64,000 nt of DNA, taken from Chitinophagaceae bacterium (GTDB lineage: Bacteria; Bacteroidota; Bacteroidia; Chitinophagales; Chitinophagaceae). A model generated the notes under the pieces. The model was given only the letters and a program-made list of their open reading frames with translations. It was not told the DNA's origin and made no database searches. Each line of letters begins with the position of its first letter. Position 1 is the stretch's first letter. The stretch covers positions 79,031-143,030 of the forward strand of contig JACSRW010000022.1 of NCBI GenBank assembly GCA_014879565.1, given 5' to 3'. The translations under genes and the position numbers were made by a program. Shown here one piece after another: positions 35,823 to 43,872 of this stretch.

Positions 35823-37694
35823 TTACTTTTTGCCTGTTGTTATGATTTTCGGCATGGGGGGCATCTTCATCCCCTGACCGGTAAAATAGCTGAGATGGGG
35901 CGGCTGGTTATAGGCCACGTTCTGCCAGGCGATACTGAGCCGGTACTGTGGGTTGTGCATCAGGGTGTACAAACGCATACTGGTGGGGATAGCCGTGGAA
36001 TAGATCCGCAGTTCTTTATTGTCTGCTGTGCGGCAGATCAGTTCTTCGCGCCAGTCGCCGAAAATATCCGCGCTGAGACAGGGATTGGCCTTGGTTCCGT
36101 TATTGCTGGCACAGCCTTCGTCCCGGGCGTCAAAGAGTTTTTTTGTCCGGCTGCTGTCCCAGTCCCATTTACTTATATTCACGCCATTCAGAATTTCCCG
36201 GAGCGGATCGCCGTCCCAGTAAATGCCCATATTGCAGGCCGGTGTGCGGTCGGCTATCTTATTTCCCTTCGCATCAAAGAGTCCGCTGATACCGGCGCCG
36301 GCTACCCAGCATTCAAAACCTTCATAACGCGGATCAATATCGAGGGCAAGGCCCCGGCCGGGTCCTTCCCCGTCCTCTCCTGCTTTTACGGATGGTTTTT
36401 TCCAGATGACTTCCCCGGTGCGGGCATCCCGGAAATTAGCCCCGGCATCTCCGAAGCGTTCCTGTATACTGAACACTTCCAGCCCGGGCCGGGAGGGATC
36501 GAGGTCGCTCACATGCATGGCATCCGCGTGACCGATTCCGGTTGTATACAGCCCTTTGCCGTCATCATCCACCGTCATTTGTCCGTAAACAATTTCATCT
36601 TTTCCGTCACCGTCCACATCGGTTACACTGAGATTATGATTACCCTGGCCGGCATAGGCTTTATTCCCCGGGGTATCCGAATCAAAGACCCAGCGTTTTA
36701 CCAGTTGTTTATTTGTGAAATCCCAGGCGGCCAGTACCGTTCTGGTATAATACCCCCTGCACATGACCAGCGAAGGGTGCACGCCATCGAGATAGGCCAC
36801 ACAAGCCAGGTAGCGGTCCATGCGGTTCCCGTTTCCGTCGCCCCAGATACGGCGGAGTTCGGCCGGTTCCGGGTTAAGGGAACCCGGATGACGGGGCGGA
36901 TCATAGGGCACCGTTGATAATGCGGCGCCGGTCAGTCCGTCAAAAATGGTCAGGTATTCCGGGCCGGCAAGGATAAATCCGTTTTCATTCCGGTAGTCCT
37001 TTGTACTGTCTCCGATCACTGTTCCTTTTCCGTCAACGGTCCCGTCAGCGGTCTTCATAGCTATTTCCGCTTTTCCGTCGCTGTCAAAATCATAGACCAT
37101 AAACTGGGTATAGTGCGCTCCTTCACGGATATTCTTTCCGAGACTGATTTCCCAGAGAAAACTGCCGTCCGCTTTATAACACTGAAATACCGGCGGATCA
37201 GTGATTCCCCGCTGGGAATTATCGCGGGCCCTGCCAGTCATATGGATCACGATTTCATATTTACCATCGCCATCCATATCGCCCACACTGGCATCATTGG
37301 CGGTATACCCGGCCGGGGTTCTGAGCGGGATGGCCAGATAAGGTTTTGCGTATGGCTGTAATAAATATGAGGTTCCTGTTTTTTCTTCTTTCTTGTTCAG
37401 CACCTGCTTAACCAGGTACTGATGGGCCTTTGCTGAATCCGCTTTGTCGAGGAAGGAAGTAACGGTTTTAAGCGGCTTTTTATTCAGCTTCACTGTTTTA
37501 TTGTCTGTAACCCGGTAGAGGGTAAAGGCGGTCTGCGGATCATCGGTACCCAGCAGCCGCCAGCTTACCAGTACATTTCCCTGCCGGTCGGGTACCGCGA
37601 TCAGGCCCCGGTCAAGGTATTCCATTTTTCGCTGGGCGACAGCCGCTCCCCGGAGGAAGGATACCGCGAGCAGTATCAGTATTAATTTCTTCAT
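35823..37694 (-). CDS. Rhamnogalacturonan lyase (PL11)
   Basis: Secreted polysaccharide lyase of about 623 residues that cleaves the Rha-GalA backbone of rhamnogalacturonan-I by beta-elimination. The start chosen is ATG 37694 (MKKLILILLAVSF), which gives a signal peptide ending ..AAVAQ; the longer frame from 37727 would overlap the GH28 gene. The N-terminal fibronectin-like part (VSWRLLGTDDP) leads to an eight-bladed propeller with Ca-binding loops: DMDGDGKYEI, DFDSDGKAEI, DVDGDGKDEI. The C-terminal block ADIFGDWREELICRTADN is also typical of PL11. It lies 7 bases after the GH28 gene. Confidence 0.94.
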   Translation of the reverse strand: MKKLILILLAVSFLRGAAVAQRKMEYLDRGLIAVPDRQGNVLVSWRLLGTDDPQTAFTLYRVTDNKTVKLNKKPLKTVTSFLDKADSAKAHQYLVKQVLNKKEEKTGTSYLLQPYAKPYLAIPLRTPAGYTANDASVGDMDGDGKYEIVIHMTGRARDNSQRGITDPPVFQCYKADGSFLWEISLGKNIREGAHYTQFMVYDFDSDGKAEIAMKTADGTVDGKGTVIGDSTKDYRNENGFILAGPEYLTIFDGLTGAALSTVPYDPPRHPGSLNPEPAELRRIWGDGNGNRMDRYLACVAYLDGVHPSLVMCRGYYTRTVLAAWDFTNKQLVKRWVFDSDTPGNKAYAGQGNHNLSVTDVDGDGKDEIVYGQMTVDDDGKGLYTTGIGHADAMHVSDLDPSRPGLEVFSIQERFGDAGANFRDARTGEVIWKKPSVKAGEDGEGPGRGLALDIDPRYEGFECWVAGAGISGLFDAKGNKIADRTPACNMGIYWDGDPLREILNGVNISKWDWDSSRTKKLFDARDEGCASNNGTKANPCLSADIFGDWREELICRTADNKELRIYSTAIPTSMRLYTLMHNPQYRLSIAWQNVAYNQPPHLSYFTGQGMKMPPMPKIITTGKK

Positions 37695-37701
37695 AGTATA
37701 A

Positions 37702-39132
37702 TTATTGCAGCCGCTCCTGTTCTTCAATACCGCCTGTTTTTTTCTTTGGCTCTTCTTTTTTGGTTATGACGAGGCGGAAGCCGTTAAAGTTCCAGTCTTC
37801 GGCAAAATTCATCTCCCCCAGTACTGCCGCAGCTACATAGGAGTTGGTGAAGTTGAAATTCCGGATCCGGGAATTTGTCAGCCCGTTTACTTCAAAGGCT
37901 TTCTGGGCGTTGGTGATTTTAACATTCCGGATATAAAAATTTCTTGTCTGCGGGATCCCTTTTTCCGGGGGATTCACTTTCTGCAGCATGGCTTTCCAGT
38001 GCTGCGGAATGGAATCATAGTTATACCCGGCCGGTAATTCACTGTAGCTGTAGGCAGGGTACCAGTTCAGGTTGAACTGGTAAGCATTGCGGACAGAATC
38101 CAGCACGGAGTTGACAAAATATACGTTCTCCACTATGCCGCCCCTTGTGGTGGCGGATTTGATCCGGAGACCGTTATCGGTATGTTTGGCATAGAGATCC
38201 GTACAATAGATATTCCGGATGGAGCCGGAGGTTTCGCTGCCCAGGGTAACCAGACCCGCGCCCCGGCGGGCCACTGATTTACGGATGACCACATACTCAG
38301 TAGGTTTATTCACCCGCAGACCATCCCAGTCGCGTCCGGCTTTCAAACAGAAGTTATCATCGTTGCAGTCAATATCACAGTTCTGGATCAGGGTCCAGCT
38401 GCTGGAGTCCACATCAATACCATCGGTACTGGGGCCACTTCCGTCTTCATTATTCCGGATCACTACGCCGTCAACCGTAAGCCGGGTTGAATACAAAAGC
38501 TGGATGGTCCAGAAACCGGCATTTTTAAATGTGAGCCCTTTGATGCTGATATCGGAAGAGGATTGCACCAGGACGGTACGTACCCGTTTGGCATCATAGT
38601 CCACAATCCAGCGCAGCCCCTTTTTGTCATAGTCCTTCCGCATAGTCCAGTAGAGATCCCAGCAGAATTTACCGCGGGCATTGACTACTCCCTCCCCGGT
38701 GAGGGCCGCATTTTTTACTTCCAGGAAATTGATCAGGGCCGCGGGCCAGGTGGTTTCTATGCCGGCGATCCGGGATGCCATTTCCGGGTAATCAGCAAAA
38801 TTCACCGAACCCAGCAGCCATACGCCCTTGTCTATTTTCAGCTGTACGTTACTTTTAATAAAAAGGGAACCGGAAACATAGGTGCCCGGTTTAAACTGCA
38901 CAATTCCCCCGCCCGCAGCCGCGCATTTATCAATAGCGCGCTGTATGGCTTTTGTACTGACCACGGCCGTATCGCTCACCGCGCCGAAATCATTCACCCA
39001 ATAAACTTTTTTCCCGGAGGGAAAGGACAGGGCGCCGGTTTTGGATACCCAGGAAGGAACCGCCTGTGCACATATCACCCCGGGAGCCAGCAGGCAGCAC
39101 AGCAGCAAAACAGCAACATGTTTTTTCATCAT
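37702..39132 (-). CDS. GH28 family polygalacturonase-like enzyme
   Basis: Secreted right-handed beta-helix glycoside hydrolase of about 476 residues, hydrolysing galacturonic-acid links in pectin. ATG 39132 (MMKKHVAVLLLCCLL) gives a clean signal peptide ending ..VICAQ. Active-site segments are STDGIDVDS, DCNDDNFCLKAG (the Asp pair) and LRIKS. The usual GHG motif reads LGSETSG, as in exo-acting bacterial relatives, so release of monomers or dimers from chain ends is likely. The next gene upstream, a 56-codon ORF, ends 4 bases before. The C-terminus is charged (KKEEPKKKTGG). Confidence 0.9.
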   Translation of the reverse strand: MMKKHVAVLLLCCLLAPGVICAQAVPSWVSKTGALSFPSGKKVYWVNDFGAVSDTAVVSTKAIQRAIDKCAAAGGGIVQFKPGTYVSGSLFIKSNVQLKIDKGVWLLGSVNFADYPEMASRIAGIETTWPAALINFLEVKNAALTGEGVVNARGKFCWDLYWTMRKDYDKKGLRWIVDYDAKRVRTVLVQSSSDISIKGLTFKNAGFWTIQLLYSTRLTVDGVVIRNNEDGSGPSTDGIDVDSSSWTLIQNCDIDCNDDNFCLKAGRDWDGLRVNKPTEYVVIRKSVARRGAGLVTLGSETSGSIRNIYCTDLYAKHTDNGLRIKSATTRGGIVENVYFVNSVLDSVRNAYQFNLNWYPAYSYSELPAGYNYDSIPQHWKAMLQKVNPPEKGIPQTRNFYIRNVKITNAQKAFEVNGLTNSRIRNFNFTNSYVAAAVLGEMNFAEDWNFNGFRLVITKKEEPKKKTGGIEEQERLQ

Positions 39133-39136
39133 ATAA

Positions 39137-39307
39137 TTATTCAGATTTATCCGTACGGAATGGAATACAGGGCAGCCCCGCCGCATTGACAAGGTTGGGC
39201 TGAGCCTTTTCATCCCAGGAGAAACGGAGGTATGTGGGTTTTCTGATTTGTGCAGACGTTGTCAGGGGCAGAATGAATATGAGCAGAACACTAAACAGGC
39301 GTCGCAT
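39137..39307 (-). CDS. Short secreted ORF or gene remnant ahead of GH28
   Basis: A 56-codon frame with a textbook signal peptide (MRRLFSVLLIFILPLTTSAQ), followed by only 36 residues (IRKPTYLRFSWDEKAQPN ... PFRTDKSE). It starts with ATG 39307 and ends 4 bases before the GH28 ATG, as in a real operon gene. Either it is a small periplasmic peptide, or the start of a lost enzyme whose body was deleted. I recognise no family. The sequence just upstream has no consensus promoter. Confidence 0.5.
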   Translation of the reverse strand: MRRLFSVLLIFILPLTTSAQIRKPTYLRFSWDEKAQPNLVNAAGLPCIPFRTDKSE

Positions 39308-39372
39308 AACAAGCAATTAGGAGAGTAAAATACTGGAAGTAACCCGGCCCAGCATCCTGATGCATCCTGCGG

Positions 39373-40305
39373 TCAGTTCGCCAGGCGCACCATATCATCG
39401 AACTCAGTCTTACTCACCCGGAAAATCGTACCATGCCGCAGTCCTGCCGGAATACTGATCTGGCCGGAGATATCCGTCCAGTTTACCAGATCGGCCGACT
39501 TCACTGCCCCGTATTTATGATCCCGGTATTTATCGAAGTAAACGATCCACTGACCGTCTTTATACAACGCTGTGGGTCCCTCAGCCCAATAATTACCGGT
39601 AATGGGGGCTGAAGGAGCGGAAAAGCCACGGTTTAGTTTTTTGCTGAAAGCCACCCGGATATTCTTTTGTGGCGGATAACGGGTCTCATCTTTGAGGAAC
39701 ATTACATATTTTTTTCCGGCCTGCAGGATACTCGCATCAATCACATTGAAGCCCTTGTCGTATAGCAATTTTGTTTTGCTGAAGGATGTAAAGTCTTTAG
39801 TCGTTACATAATACATCCGGTGATTATAGCCATTCTCCACAGCCGGGTCAGCCGGGTATTTCCCCCGGATGGTGGTAGCCCAGTAGATCATGTATTGCTT
39901 TTTCTTCCGGTCCCGGGTTATCTCCGGGGCCCAGCAATTACGGGCAGAGTCTTCGTGCATCATAACGGGGATGAATTGCTGTTCGCTCCAGTGTACCAGG
40001 TCGGAGGAACTGGCATAACCAATGCCGCGTTCATTCCAGCTCACGGTCCATACCATATGGAATTTGCCATCCTGTCCGCGGATAATACAGGGATCACGCA
40101 TGAGTTTGTCTTTGGAGACAGCGGGACGAAGAAAAGAACTGTCGTTCCGTAAGGCGGTCCATTTCAATCCATCTGTACTCGAAGCAAAATGTAATCCGTC
40201 CTGCCCGTTGTTTTTAAAATAGGCAAAGAGCCATACACTATCGGCCTGGGCAGAGAGGTTTATGCCTGTATGAATTGAGATGAAAAGAAATAAAATATTT
40301 TTCAT
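39373..40305 (-). CDS. GH43-like five-bladed propeller glycosidase (first copy)
   Basis: Secreted glycosidase of about 310 residues. ATG 40305 gives MKNILFLFISIHTGINLSAQ as signal peptide; the TTG at 40323 is rejected because it lies within a promoter box. The three acidic residues of the GH43 fold can be placed: RDPCII (Asp base), WAPEITRD (Glu/Asp) and AEGPTALY (Glu acid). Such enzymes remove arabinose, galactose or xylose; in this cluster arabinan or galactan side chains of rhamnogalacturonan-I are the likely target. Subfamily not determined. Confidence 0.82.
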   Translation of the reverse strand: MKNILFLFISIHTGINLSAQADSVWLFAYFKNNGQDGLHFASSTDGLKWTALRNDSSFLRPAVSKDKLMRDPCIIRGQDGKFHMVWTVSWNERGIGYASSSDLVHWSEQQFIPVMMHEDSARNCWAPEITRDRKKKQYMIYWATTIRGKYPADPAVENGYNHRMYYVTTKDFTSFSKTKLLYDKGFNVIDASILQAGKKYVMFLKDETRYPPQKNIRVAFSKKLNRGFSAPSAPITGNYWAEGPTALYKDGQWIVYFDKYRDHKYGAVKSADLVNWTDISGQISIPAGLRHGTIFRVSKTEFDDMVRLAN

Positions 40306-40320
40306 AATTGTTATGGATAA

Positions 40321-40328
40321 CAAATTTA
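40321..40328 (-). promoter_or_regulatory. Internal -7 box (TAAATTTG) before the GH43 gene
   Basis: Exact TAnnTTTG on the minus strand, 15 bases before ATG 40305. It would give the downstream group (GH43, short ORF, GH28, PL11, two esterases) its own promoter inside the pectin cluster. Confidence 0.5.
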
Positions 40329-40366
40329 AATACTGCCTGCACTAATTCCATTTGATAAACCACCAT

Positions 40367-40383
40367 ACACCCCTACAGGGTGT
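40367..40383. repeat. Hairpin repeat, copy A (ACACCC-CTACA-GGGTGT)
   Basis: A 6-bp stem with loop CTACA in the gap between two minus-strand enzyme genes. The same loop and core occur at 46046-46062 with the outer base pair changed from A-T to G-C, which keeps the stem. No T-run follows closely. Confidence 0.6.
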
Positions 40384-40436
40384 GCGGGGTTATTGGGGTG
40401 AAATACAATTCATCCGGCATTTTTATACGGATTTTT

Positions 40437-43400
40437 CTATCTGATTAATGTCAACCCCATCAGCCCGATCACCACATCATTGGCAACGGCTTTCAGGACC
40501 AGGTTCTTCAATGTTTTATTTTTATTCAACGGCATGTTAAGTACGGTGGCAGCGCCTCCGTCTATTCCAAAATTGGAGAAGCCCTTGATCCCGGTGTATT
40601 TATAATTGGCGGGAATTTCCTTTCCCGACTTCAACGACACCCGTAACGGTCTCGGCGCATCGGTGGTAAACGCAAACCCATCCACATAATAATCCTGTTC
40701 AATGGGCCACCAGTTTTCCGGATTGCGGAGTTCCAGTATAGCGGAACTGCCATCGGTATAGTTTATCCGGATCAATCCATTGACCAACCGGCTTTGCATG
40801 GGATTGGTGGTACCGGCCATCAGGAATGCGGCTTCTGCGGCGTTGCCTGTTAATGGTATCACTACTGAATCCGGATACACATCCCACATAGAAGTAAATA
40901 CTATGTTATTCTTCGCCGTATCGGAGGGTGTGCTGAATGACAGGCCTGCCGAAGTCGTCCATTCATTTTTTTCACCCGCTTTTGCCCGGAGCCCGCTGTC
41001 ACTCACATTGAACTGGACGCTGTGATAAGCCCAGTTTCCTATACCATGAATCGGTAACTGAAGTGTGGGAAAAACAGGTCGGGGCGAAAGATATTGCGGC
41101 CTGAAGATATTCGTCACTTTGTCATTGAATGCAGCGCTGATATCAATTTTATCAGCAACCGGATTAGAACTTTTGGTTATCTCATTTTCAGCCGGCATGG
41201 GCTGATAAATTGTAATATCCACCGGCTGCCACCAGCTGAATGCACCTTGTTTTGTTTTTACAAATAACGTATGATGTCCAGGCTCACAATCTTTTCGTAT
41301 GATCAACATCTTTCCTTTGATCACGGGCTGCTGCAGTATGCCTTGCGGATCGGCTATGCTGAACTGACTGAACAAGGGTGATTCCGGGCCGATATATTCA
41401 CCGGGTATCACCGACATATCCATATTTAAACGAACGGGTTGCTTACCGGCCCATGCCAAAACAATCGTGTGAGTGCCTGCCCCTGCTGTTTGTATTTCGA
41501 TCAGCGGGATACCTACTGCGTCGGGCAGTAGTTTCCAGTTAACTTTTTTGCCATTCACCAGCACCTTCACCAGGCGATCTTTACTAACCGGCAATACAAG
41601 TCTAACCCTGCGGGCTGTATTGAACTGACGAATCCGGTATTCATCTTTATCCCCCTTACGAACAAAATCAAACCGGATATCTGCTGTGGTAATCCCTGCT
41701 TCATTCCAGCTTTGCGGAAAGCCCGGCTGAATGACCAGTTCATTGTGCAGCCCGTTGGGATTGATACCGTACAATCCTTCCACCAATGAACGCGACACCA
41801 TCCCGATCCCATCGGCAAAATCCCGATAGAGCTCACCGCGTATGGCATCATAAAAACTCAGCTGCTGAAAATTACCCGGACCTGCACTGAGGTACATGGT
41901 CTCGAGTATGGCACTGCACCAGAGCTGAAAAGCTTCTTCCTTGCGATTTCCCTGCCAGTAGGCTAAAGCCGTGTGCAGGTTCTCACTGGTCACCACATTA
42001 TTCAGACTCCAGGTATAAGGCTGCCAGTTGGTCTCACTATAGAGGTACAATCCTTTTTCCTTCCAGCCTTTGGCGATAACAGGTATACGGGGAATATGAT
42101 TGTCGATATACCGTAATGACTGATACGCCTGGAAAGGATCCGGCACTTTACTGTCAATGGCATGGTAGATGGTCCAGAGTCCGGCGGCGGGATGCAACAA
42201 TTGATTTCCCAACAGATCCTTGTATTCCGCATACCAGCCCTTGTCTTTTATCCACAACTGCCGGTTCATCGATTTCAAAATCTTGTCTGCTTCCTGTGCA
42301 TAAGCGGAACCGTCTTCACCAATGAGTTTTGCCAATGCCGCAGCCTCTTTAAACGCACGGTAATTATAAGCACTGCTATGGGTCACCCCTCCCCCGCTGT
42401 ATTGCAGGGCGTCACTGGCCCAGATGGCGGCATAGGCATCATAAAGACCATCTCCATCCATGTCAAAATTCTTTTTCTCCCAGGCCAGGTGACGTTTGAG
42501 CAGGGGCCACATACGACGTACATAAGCCGTATCACCGGTGTAGTTGAAATGATTCAGCAACTGATCAATAAAGACCAGGTTCATATCATAGTGATGCGCC
42601 CGGATATCACCATTGGGGTTGCGGCAGATATACCCTTCACTGAATAATTGCGTGCCAACTTTCTCAAGATGACGGGCCAGGTTGAGGGCCGTATCCATCA
42701 CCACACCCGTAACCGGGGGCGTTGTAATCTGTGATAATGCATAGGCATCAAAGTGCCGGCGGGCCCGGTCATGCCAGCCCAATACATCCGCGGTATAGGC
42801 ACCCCTCCAGCCGGGTAAACGCATGCGCCAGGCTACAGCCCCATGCATAAAGGAAGGATCTTCCCAGATGGCATCGGCCGCTATGGATAAAGCACCACCG
42901 AGTGTATTGAGAAAAGAATCGGGAGTTCGGACATCAATACGGCTGGCCAGTTGCCGCCGGGCATTTTCTGCTGCCGCAAATTCCGCAGCCGCATTTCCCT
43001 GTAAAGCGGTAGCGGTATTGTGGATGAGGATATAGTCTTCCTGTGACGGAACAAATAATCCGGCAATACACGGGTTAATCTTTGTTGTATCCGTAGCGGC
43101 AAACAGGTCATTCAGGTTTGCGGCATTCAACAGACGAACGGTTGACGTGGCGGGGAAATAGCCGCTGAGTTTTTTTGCTTCTCCCTGTTCTCCTTTTAAC
43201 TGACTCTCCGGTTTGGCCTGTATCTCGTAGCGCTCCTCTTCGGTGTGTACTTTACCGCTGCCATAGGAAAGAATAAAACTGTTTTCGTTAATCCGGTATA
43301 CATTATCCTTACAATTCTCCGCCTTCAGGTAAAAAGAGGATTCGGGATCGGCCCCCACATCGCCATCACGGGAAAATTTCTTTCCGGAAGCACCTCCAAA

Positions 43401-43868
43401 GATCCAGGCGAGCTTCAACGATTCGGGCAACTGATCGCCGCTGATCTTCACGACCATCCCTTCTGCAGCGGAAAGGGCAAGTACCGTGATATGGAGTGTC
43501 CCTTTTTCCAGCAGCGGATCGTTGATCGTATAAATCATACTGCCCGGTCTGTAGCGTGTATGAATTGTTGTTGCTTCGATCAGCCATTTATGCTTGTCTT
43601 TATTGATCAAAGCAAAACGGAGGTTACCACCCATACCGGGCATATATAGCGCGAACTCAGGCAGATCACCGGCTTCCACCCGGAAGGCGGTATTGGTTCC
43701 ATAAAGGGCCCGGTTAAAGCGCAGGTGCGGATTCACACAGACAAAATCTTTGCCTTCCGGCAGGTAATGCACTTTCCGTTCTTTATTGTGCCATAAACGC
43801 AAACTGTCACCGGGCTGCGCAAAAGCAGCAAGGGGCCATAACAGTATAAGGAGAAGTCCCTTTTTCAT
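40437..43868 (-). CDS. Large secreted alpha/alpha-barrel-like enzyme (DUF4450-type), function unknown
   Basis: Protein of 1143 residues with a signal peptide ending ..PLAAFAQ. The N-terminal ~280 residues look like a beta-sandwich (FNRALYGTNTAFRVEAGDLP). Residues ~300-700 form a helical region with toroid-glycosidase character: AWRMRLPGWRGAYTADVLGW, NPNGDIRAHHYDMNLVFID, FDMDGDGLYDAYAAIWASD. The C-terminal ~350 residues hold further beta domains. It resembles DUF4450 proteins by memory. In this setting it should act on a rhamnogalacturonan side chain, but the substrate and catalytic residues are not known to me. It lies 4 bases from the next enzyme gene upstream. Confidence 0.72.
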   Translation of the reverse strand: MKKGLLLILLWPLAAFAQPGDSLRLWHNKERKVHYLPEGKDFVCVNPHLRFNRALYGTNTAFRVEAGDLPEFALYMPGMGGNLRFALINKDKHKWLIEATTIHTRYRPGSMIYTINDPLLEKGTLHITVLALSAAEGMVVKISGDQLPESLKLAWIFGGASGKKFSRDGDVGADPESSFYLKAENCKDNVYRINENSFILSYGSGKVHTEEERYEIQAKPESQLKGEQGEAKKLSGYFPATSTVRLLNAANLNDLFAATDTTKINPCIAGLFVPSQEDYILIHNTATALQGNAAAEFAAAENARRQLASRIDVRTPDSFLNTLGGALSIAADAIWEDPSFMHGAVAWRMRLPGWRGAYTADVLGWHDRARRHFDAYALSQITTPPVTGVVMDTALNLARHLEKVGTQLFSEGYICRNPNGDIRAHHYDMNLVFIDQLLNHFNYTGDTAYVRRMWPLLKRHLAWEKKNFDMDGDGLYDAYAAIWASDALQYSGGGVTHSSAYNYRAFKEAAALAKLIGEDGSAYAQEADKILKSMNRQLWIKDKGWYAEYKDLLGNQLLHPAAGLWTIYHAIDSKVPDPFQAYQSLRYIDNHIPRIPVIAKGWKEKGLYLYSETNWQPYTWSLNNVVTSENLHTALAYWQGNRKEEAFQLWCSAILETMYLSAGPGNFQQLSFYDAIRGELYRDFADGIGMVSRSLVEGLYGINPNGLHNELVIQPGFPQSWNEAGITTADIRFDFVRKGDKDEYRIRQFNTARRVRLVLPVSKDRLVKVLVNGKKVNWKLLPDAVGIPLIEIQTAGAGTHTIVLAWAGKQPVRLNMDMSVIPGEYIGPESPLFSQFSIADPQGILQQPVIKGKMLIIRKDCEPGHHTLFVKTKQGAFSWWQPVDITIYQPMPAENEITKSSNPVADKIDISAAFNDKVTNIFRPQYLSPRPVFPTLQLPIHGIGNWAYHSVQFNVSDSGLRAKAGEKNEWTTSAGLSFSTPSDTAKNNIVFTSMWDVYPDSVVIPLTGNAAEAAFLMAGTTNPMQSRLVNGLIRINYTDGSSAILELRNPENWWPIEQDYYVDGFAFTTDAPRPLRVSLKSGKEIPANYKYTGIKGFSNFGIDGGAATVLNMPLNKNKTLKNLVLKAVANDVVIGLMGLTLIR

Positions 43869-43872
43869 GGTG

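Noticed and set aside
35520..36917. 465-codon open frame on the plus strand opposite the PL11 gene
   Set aside because: It is antisense to a well-recognised enzyme and has no domain, signal peptide or promoter.
39133..39213. Longer GH28 start at 39213
   Set aside because: The added residues are an out-of-frame reading of the short secreted ORF; ATG 39132 begins a clean signal peptide.
40306..40323. TTG start at 40323 for the GH43 gene
   Set aside because: The TTG lies within the TAAATTTG promoter box; ATG 40305 gives a better signal peptide.
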